Below are positions 60,126-64,000 of a stretch of DNA of 64,000 nt, one piece after another. The translations under genes were made by a program, and so were the position numbers. Below the pieces are notes generated by a model, which had not been told where the DNA came from, made no database searches, and was given only the letters and a program-made list of their open reading frames with translations. Within the stretch, counting starts at the first letter, position 1. Every line of letters begins with the position of its first letter. Origin of the DNA: JALHFZ01 sp963674625 (GTDB taxonomy: Bacteria > Synergistota > Synergistia > Synergistales > Aminobacteriaceae); assembly GCA_963674625.2 (NCBI GenBank), contig CAXXXO010000004.1:186001-250000 (forward strand). The letters are read 5' to 3'.

Positions 60126-61744
60126 CCGTTTTCCCTCCTCGCGTTCGTTTCCTTCATTTTCACTGCCGCTCCGACAAAACCGCTGAAAAGCGGGTGAGGC
60201 TTCACCGGCCGGGACCGAAATTCGGGGTGGAACTGCACTCCCATGAACCAGGGGTGATCTGGAAGCTCCACGATTTCCACCAGGTTCTTCTCCCGGTAGA
60301 CCCCCGCGATGATCAGCCCCTTTTCCTCCAGGCGCTTAAGATAGTCGTTATTCAGTTCGTACCGGTGGCGATGGCGCTCGCATACCACTTCTTCTCCGTA
60401 GGCCGCGGCGGCCTTCGTACCGGGAACAAGGGCGCAGGGGTATGCTCCGAGGCGCATGGTCCCCCCCTTGTCGGAAATATGGGCCTGTTCCTCCATTAAG
60501 TGTATCACAGGGCTGGTGCATCCGGGATCGATTTCCGAGCTGTTTGCTCCGGGAAGTCCGCAGACGTGGCGGGCGAACTCCACCACTGCAACCTGCATTC
60601 CGAGGCACAGGCCGAAGTAGGGAATTTTTTTCTCCCGCGCGTATCGGGCGGCGGCAATTTTCCCCTCGATCCCCCGGGAACCGAATCCACCCGGGACGAG
60701 AATACCATACACTCCGGAGAGAATGGCTTCAGCCCCCTTCTCTTCGATATCCTCGGCCTCCACGGACCGTATCTTCACTCTTGCGTCGTGGGAGATCCCG
60801 GCGTGATAGAGTGCCTCCGTGACGCTGAGATAGGCGTCCTTGTGATTGATGTATTTTCCCACCATGGCGATTTCCACTTCTCCCGAAGGGGCGCAGAAGC
60901 GGTCGACGACCCTCTGCCAGTCCGAGAGGTCCGGTTCCCGGGGGGACTCAAGGGAGAGAGCCTTCAGGACGAGAGAGTCAAATTTCTGCTCGAAAAGACT
61001 CAGGGGAACCTTGTAGATGGTTGGCTCGTCGAGGGCTTCTATCACGGCATCGGGGGAGACGTTGCAGAAAAGGGCCATCTTGTCCCGCATGCCGTCCTCG
61101 ATCCTGTAGTGGGAGCGGCAGACAAGGATCTGGGGAAGGATGCCTATACGGCGCAGCTCCTGAACGCTGTGCTGGGTGGGTTTCGTCTTGAGCTCCCGGG
61201 CAGCCTCCAGCCAGGGGACGAGGGTCACGTGGCAGTAGACCACGTTCTCCCTCCCCACCCGTGCCGCCATCTGCCGGATGGCCTCGAGAAAGGGGAGTCC
61301 CTCGATATCCCCGACCGTTCCGCCGATCTCCGCGATGACCACGTCCCGGCTTTCCCCTGCCCTGAGGATTCTCTCCTGGATCTCGTTCGTGATGTGGGGG
61401 ATCACCTGGACCGTTCCGCCGAGATAGTCTCCGCGGCGCTCCTTGCAGATGACCGAGGAATAGATCTTTCCGGTGGTCACATTGTTGTCGGAGCTCAGGG
61501 ATTCGTCGATGAACCGTTCATAGTGGCCGAGGTCCAGGTCCGTCTCCGCACCGTCGTCGGTCACAAAGACCTCTCCATGCTGGAAGGGGTTCATCGTACC
61601 CGCATCCACATTGAGATAGGGGTCCAGCTTTATGATGGACACCCGGAATCCCCGTTTTTTCAGCAGGACGCCCAGGGATGCGGCGGTAATGCCTTTACCC
61701 AGGGATGAAACAACCCCGCCGGTGACAAAAACATACTTCGCCAT
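60122..61744 (-). CDS. pyrG: CTP synthase
   Basis: PyrG makes CTP from UTP, ATP and glutamine. The 540-residue enzyme has the synthetase domain (FVTGGVVSSLGKGITAASLG, DPYLNVDAGTMNPFQHGE, and the DVVIAEIGGTVGDIEGLP segment) and the glutaminase domain with the nucleophile in YFGLCLGMQ and a late VQFHPEF. Length and motifs are standard. It is followed, with an ATGA overlap, by a secreted-protein gene. Confidence 0.97.
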   Translation of the reverse strand: MAKYVFVTGGVVSSLGKGITAASLGVLLKKRGFRVSIIKLDPYLNVDAGTMNPFQHGEVFVTDDGAETDLDLGHYERFIDESLSSDNNVTTGKIYSSVICKERRGDYLGGTVQVIPHITNEIQERILRAGESRDVVIAEIGGTVGDIEGLPFLEAIRQMAARVGRENVVYCHVTLVPWLEAARELKTKPTQHSVQELRRIGILPQILVCRSHYRIEDGMRDKMALFCNVSPDAVIEALDEPTIYKVPLSLFEQKFDSLVLKALSLESPREPDLSDWQRVVDRFCAPSGEVEIAMVGKYINHKDAYLSVTEALYHAGISHDARVKIRSVEAEDIEEKGAEAILSGVYGILVPGGFGSRGIEGKIAAARYAREKKIPYFGLCLGMQVAVVEFARHVCGLPGANSSEIDPGCTSPVIHLMEEQAHISDKGGTMRLGAYPCALVPGTKAAAAYGEEVVCERHRHRYELNNDYLKRLEEKGLIIAGVYREKNLVEIVELPDHPWFMGVQFHPEFRSRPVKPHPLFSGFVGAAVKMKETNARRENG

Positions 61745-61860
61745 TTTCTATGCCCTCCAGAAGAAAATAAAGTACGGCCAGGAAATCAAAAAAACATGGA
61801 CCAGGGAATTCCCCGGTCCAGAATAGCGGATTTTTCAAGGGCCGTCATGGATATTATTGC

Positions 61861-63822
61861 CTATCTTAACAGCCTCAGCGGATTTACAGGACTCTGTCCC
61901 TTTCGGATCTCGAAGTGGAGATGGGGGCCCGTGGTCCTGCCGCTCGTTCCGACGGAGGCGATGGTCTGCCCCTGGGTAACGGGCTGACCCTTCCGCACCG
62001 AAATCGAATTGCAGTGGGCGTATAGGGTCGAGTAACCGTCTCCGTGCCGGATAACGACGACCCTGCCGTATCCGCCCATCCATCCCGAATACTCCACGCG
62101 GCCGTTTTTGGCCGCCTTGATGGCCCTTCCCCTGGGAGACTTGATGTCCACTCCCGTGTGGAAATCTCTTCTCCGGGTCACCGGATGGCGGCGCCAGCCG
62201 AAGGGACTGTTGATCTTTCCCACCACGGGCCAGCGGTAGCTGCGGGTGTAGCTCTTCGCCGGGCTGGCGGAGCCTTTTTTCGTCGATCCCGAGGACGATT
62301 TCGAATCGGAGGAACTGTCCGATGCCTCGGGGCGGGCCCCGGGAAGGAATATCTCCGCTCCTGCCGTCAAGGTGTCCACGGTGCCGGGAGCATTGCCCCT
62401 GCGGATTCTGTCCGCGGGAATGCCGTAGCTTTTGGCTATCTTCTCGAGGGTATCTCCCTTGCCGACCTTGTAGAAAATGCCGTCCTGGTCGGGGATGCGG
62501 AGGGTGGCTCCCGGGCGGAGCATGTCGGGGTTCTTCAGATCGTTGCAGCCGAAAAGGGTATCGATCTCAAGGTTCTGCGAGCTGGCCACGGACCAGAGGC
62601 TGTCCCCGGCGGCGACTATGTAGGCAGTCACCTTCACGGGGCTCACCTTTTCCTGGGCCGCCGCTACCCTGGCTTTTCTCATCAGAACTTCTTCAAGAGT
62701 TCCGTCCACGGCATCGGAATTATTCGGAAGAAGAAGAAGCTGTTTTTCCGCCAGGCGATTGGGATTCTTCAGTTCGTTGGCCTTGACGATATCATCCACG
62801 GAGACGCCGTTGGCCGCGGCGATGTCCGACATGGTCTCCCCGGCCTTCACAACGTATTCCTTCCAGAGGGGCTTCACCTCGGTGAGGACAACTTCCTTCT
62901 CCTCGTTGGAATTTTCCGGGTCCTCCTCGACGGGGAGGGCCTTCCCGTCCTCCGCCACGCTCAGAACCACGGAATCGTAATCGGCCGCCATCTTTTCCGC
63001 CTGTCCGGAGGGAGGATTTTCATCCTTCCCTCCCGGGGCCGCTTCGGCATCGGCCTCAGGAGTCTTGAATGTTCCAAGGCGGGACTGTCCAGCAGATGCC
63101 GCAAGGGGGGCTGAAAATTCGAGAGATCCCCCTTTCACGGGGAGCATTCTCGGAAGAGCAATGCGAAATCCGCTCAGCCGCGAACTGCCCGAGCCGGCGA
63201 AATAACTTGCGGAATTTCCGAGGGAGTCGCCGTCAACAGGGAGATGATCGGGAAGAGAAAGGCGGAAACCGGACAGGCGGGATGTTCCCACATTGGAGAA
63301 GGATGTGCCCGCAATGCCGTCAGAACCGGCACTCAGCACCACGCGGTCGGGAAATTTCCACCGGGGGTCTTCCTCTGGAAGGGAAAGGACCGGCGGATCC
63401 GGCTGGATTTCAGTTTCTCTTTCCGGGAGAGAGGTCAGAATATCGGATCCACTGCGCTTGTCTGAAGTCCGCGCGTCTTTTCGGGGCAGGAGAGCGGTCA
63501 GGTCCACCTCGTCTCCGTCGTCGGTGAGATAGACGCTGGACATATCCACTACTATAAATCCCGAAGAGGGAAGCACAAACTCCTCCGGTCCGCCTGCGTC
63601 GGGCAGGCTGCCCCAGGCAACTCCGGCGTTTCGGTTCGTGGCTCCGACGGCAAGCAGAACGGACGAAACCAGCATCAGCAGAAGTACCGCCAGGAAACCC
63701 GTTGTGTCCTTTCTCTTGCTTCGGCCGGAATCTTTTTTGCCCCGAAGACGGTTCTCTCCGGTTCCTTCCGTATTTTTTTCAGTCTGCGCCCCGCAGGTTG
63801 AAGAAGATCCCCATTTTCTCAT
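61861..63822 (-). CDS. Membrane-anchored LysM-M23 peptidoglycan endopeptidase
   Basis: The 653-residue protein has a basic cytoplasmic start and one membrane anchor (GFLAVLLLMLVSSVLLAVGA). A low-complexity region follows with three tandem repeats of a SRLxxFRxxLPxxLPVxG pattern (about residues 165-255). Then come three LysM domains (GETMSDIAAANGVSVDDI; GDSLWSVASSQNLEIDTL; GDTLEKIAKSYGIPADRI) and a C-terminal M23 domain with both zinc motifs (FHTGVDI, HLHFEI). It should cut peptide bridges in the cell wall. It lies 50 bases downstream of rho and upstream of pyrG. Confidence 0.93.
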   Translation of the reverse strand: MRKWGSSSTCGAQTEKNTEGTGENRLRGKKDSGRSKRKDTTGFLAVLLLMLVSSVLLAVGATNRNAGVAWGSLPDAGGPEEFVLPSSGFIVVDMSSVYLTDDGDEVDLTALLPRKDARTSDKRSGSDILTSLPERETEIQPDPPVLSLPEEDPRWKFPDRVVLSAGSDGIAGTSFSNVGTSRLSGFRLSLPDHLPVDGDSLGNSASYFAGSGSSRLSGFRIALPRMLPVKGGSLEFSAPLAASAGQSRLGTFKTPEADAEAAPGGKDENPPSGQAEKMAADYDSVVLSVAEDGKALPVEEDPENSNEEKEVVLTEVKPLWKEYVVKAGETMSDIAAANGVSVDDIVKANELKNPNRLAEKQLLLLPNNSDAVDGTLEEVLMRKARVAAAQEKVSPVKVTAYIVAAGDSLWSVASSQNLEIDTLFGCNDLKNPDMLRPGATLRIPDQDGIFYKVGKGDTLEKIAKSYGIPADRIRRGNAPGTVDTLTAGAEIFLPGARPEASDSSSDSKSSSGSTKKGSASPAKSYTRSYRWPVVGKINSPFGWRRHPVTRRRDFHTGVDIKSPRGRAIKAAKNGRVEYSGWMGGYGRVVVIRHGDGYSTLYAHCNSISVRKGQPVTQGQTIASVGTSGRTTGPHLHFEIRKGQSPVNPLRLLR

Positions 63823-63872
63823 TTCTTACATTCCCCGCCCCTTCACAGCCGCGCCGTCCGCTCCATCCCACC

Positions 63873-64000
63873 TCACGATTTCTTGATGGTGAGCAGAAAA
63901 TCCTTGTTGCTCGGCGACTGTTTCAATTTGTCGATGATCAGGTTCAGTGCCCCCGATTCATCCACATTCATTATGCGCCTCCGGAGAAGCCAGACGCGGC
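63873..64000 (-). CDS. rho: Transcription termination factor Rho, C-terminal end (cut by the window)
   Basis: Only the last 42 codons are in the window. The frame reads RVWLLRRRIMN, then ALNLIIDKLKQSPSNKDFLL and a stop at 63873, matching the conserved end of Rho (the ...VWxLR...LLDKLxKTKSNxEFL pattern). It is probably the upstream member of the operon continuing to the M23 gene and pyrG. The gene body is outside the window. Confidence 0.88.
   Translation of the reverse strand, partial: RVWLLRRRIMNVDESGALNLIIDKLKQSPSNKDFLLTIKKS

Noticed and set aside
1..64000. tRNA, rRNA, CRISPR arrays and riboswitches
   Set aside because: Intergenic regions were scanned by eye for cloverleaf, repeat-spacer and conserved riboswitch cores and none was convincing; a covariance-model search was not possible here.

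Overview
The window looks like a chromosomal segment of a diderm, amino-acid-fermenting bacterium, most likely a member of the Synergistota. This is inferred from the combination of lptC/lptD-type outer-membrane assembly genes, a csaB-type pyruvyltransferase, a tripartite tricarboxylate transporter with aminotransferase and IclR genes, and a secreted hydrolase whose C-terminal tail resembles the Synergistota 'Synerg-CTERM' anchor. The right two thirds (about 22.7-64 kb) are GC-rich and mostly vertical-looking. The left third is more heterogeneous, clearly AT-richer between about 10 and 22 kb, and carries defence and mobile genes.

Left region (1-22.6 kb): a defence island read almost entirely from the minus strand. 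From the edge it holds a nuclease/probable-helicase pair cut by the window (1-1189), then a type I restriction-modification operon in the order hsdR-hsdS-prrC-hsdM (8205 down to 1223). A PrrC-type anticodon nuclease is embedded in that operon with stop/start overlaps. Next come a complete IS256-family insertion sequence (8733-10110) and a DarT/NADAR DNA ADP-ribosylation toxin-antitoxin pair (10416-12180). An unrecognised two-gene operon follows, encoding a 1919-residue STAND-like ATPase and a 380-residue partner (12628-19532), and then a methyltransferase-HNH fusion (19959-21680). The last two loci are the best candidates here for an undescribed system.

Middle (22.3-41.4 kb): an XRE regulator, a tctCBA transporter (minus) and a divergent plus-strand catabolic operon (MFS, aminotransferase, IclR regulator, U32-like barrel protein). 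These are followed by a DUF2254 gene and a decaying operon of three adjacent broken genes (DsrE, DUF202, 5'-nucleotidase). After that come an orphan ParA with a partner, a palindromic mobile-type element, assorted small enzymes, a secreted Ntn hydrolase and a DTD2-type D-aminoacyl-tRNA deacylase.

Right (39.6-64 kb): envelope, division and nucleotide genes on the minus strand. One long, heavily overlapping operon runs rnj-uppP-maf-DUF5693-csaB-tktN-tktC-ftsE-ftsX-envC-ctp-deacetylase-purA-rimI. A second runs rho-M23/LysM-pyrG-three secreted proteins-lptC-lptD. greA stands alone on the plus strand between them with its own sigma70-type promoter. No tRNA, rRNA or CRISPR array was seen.
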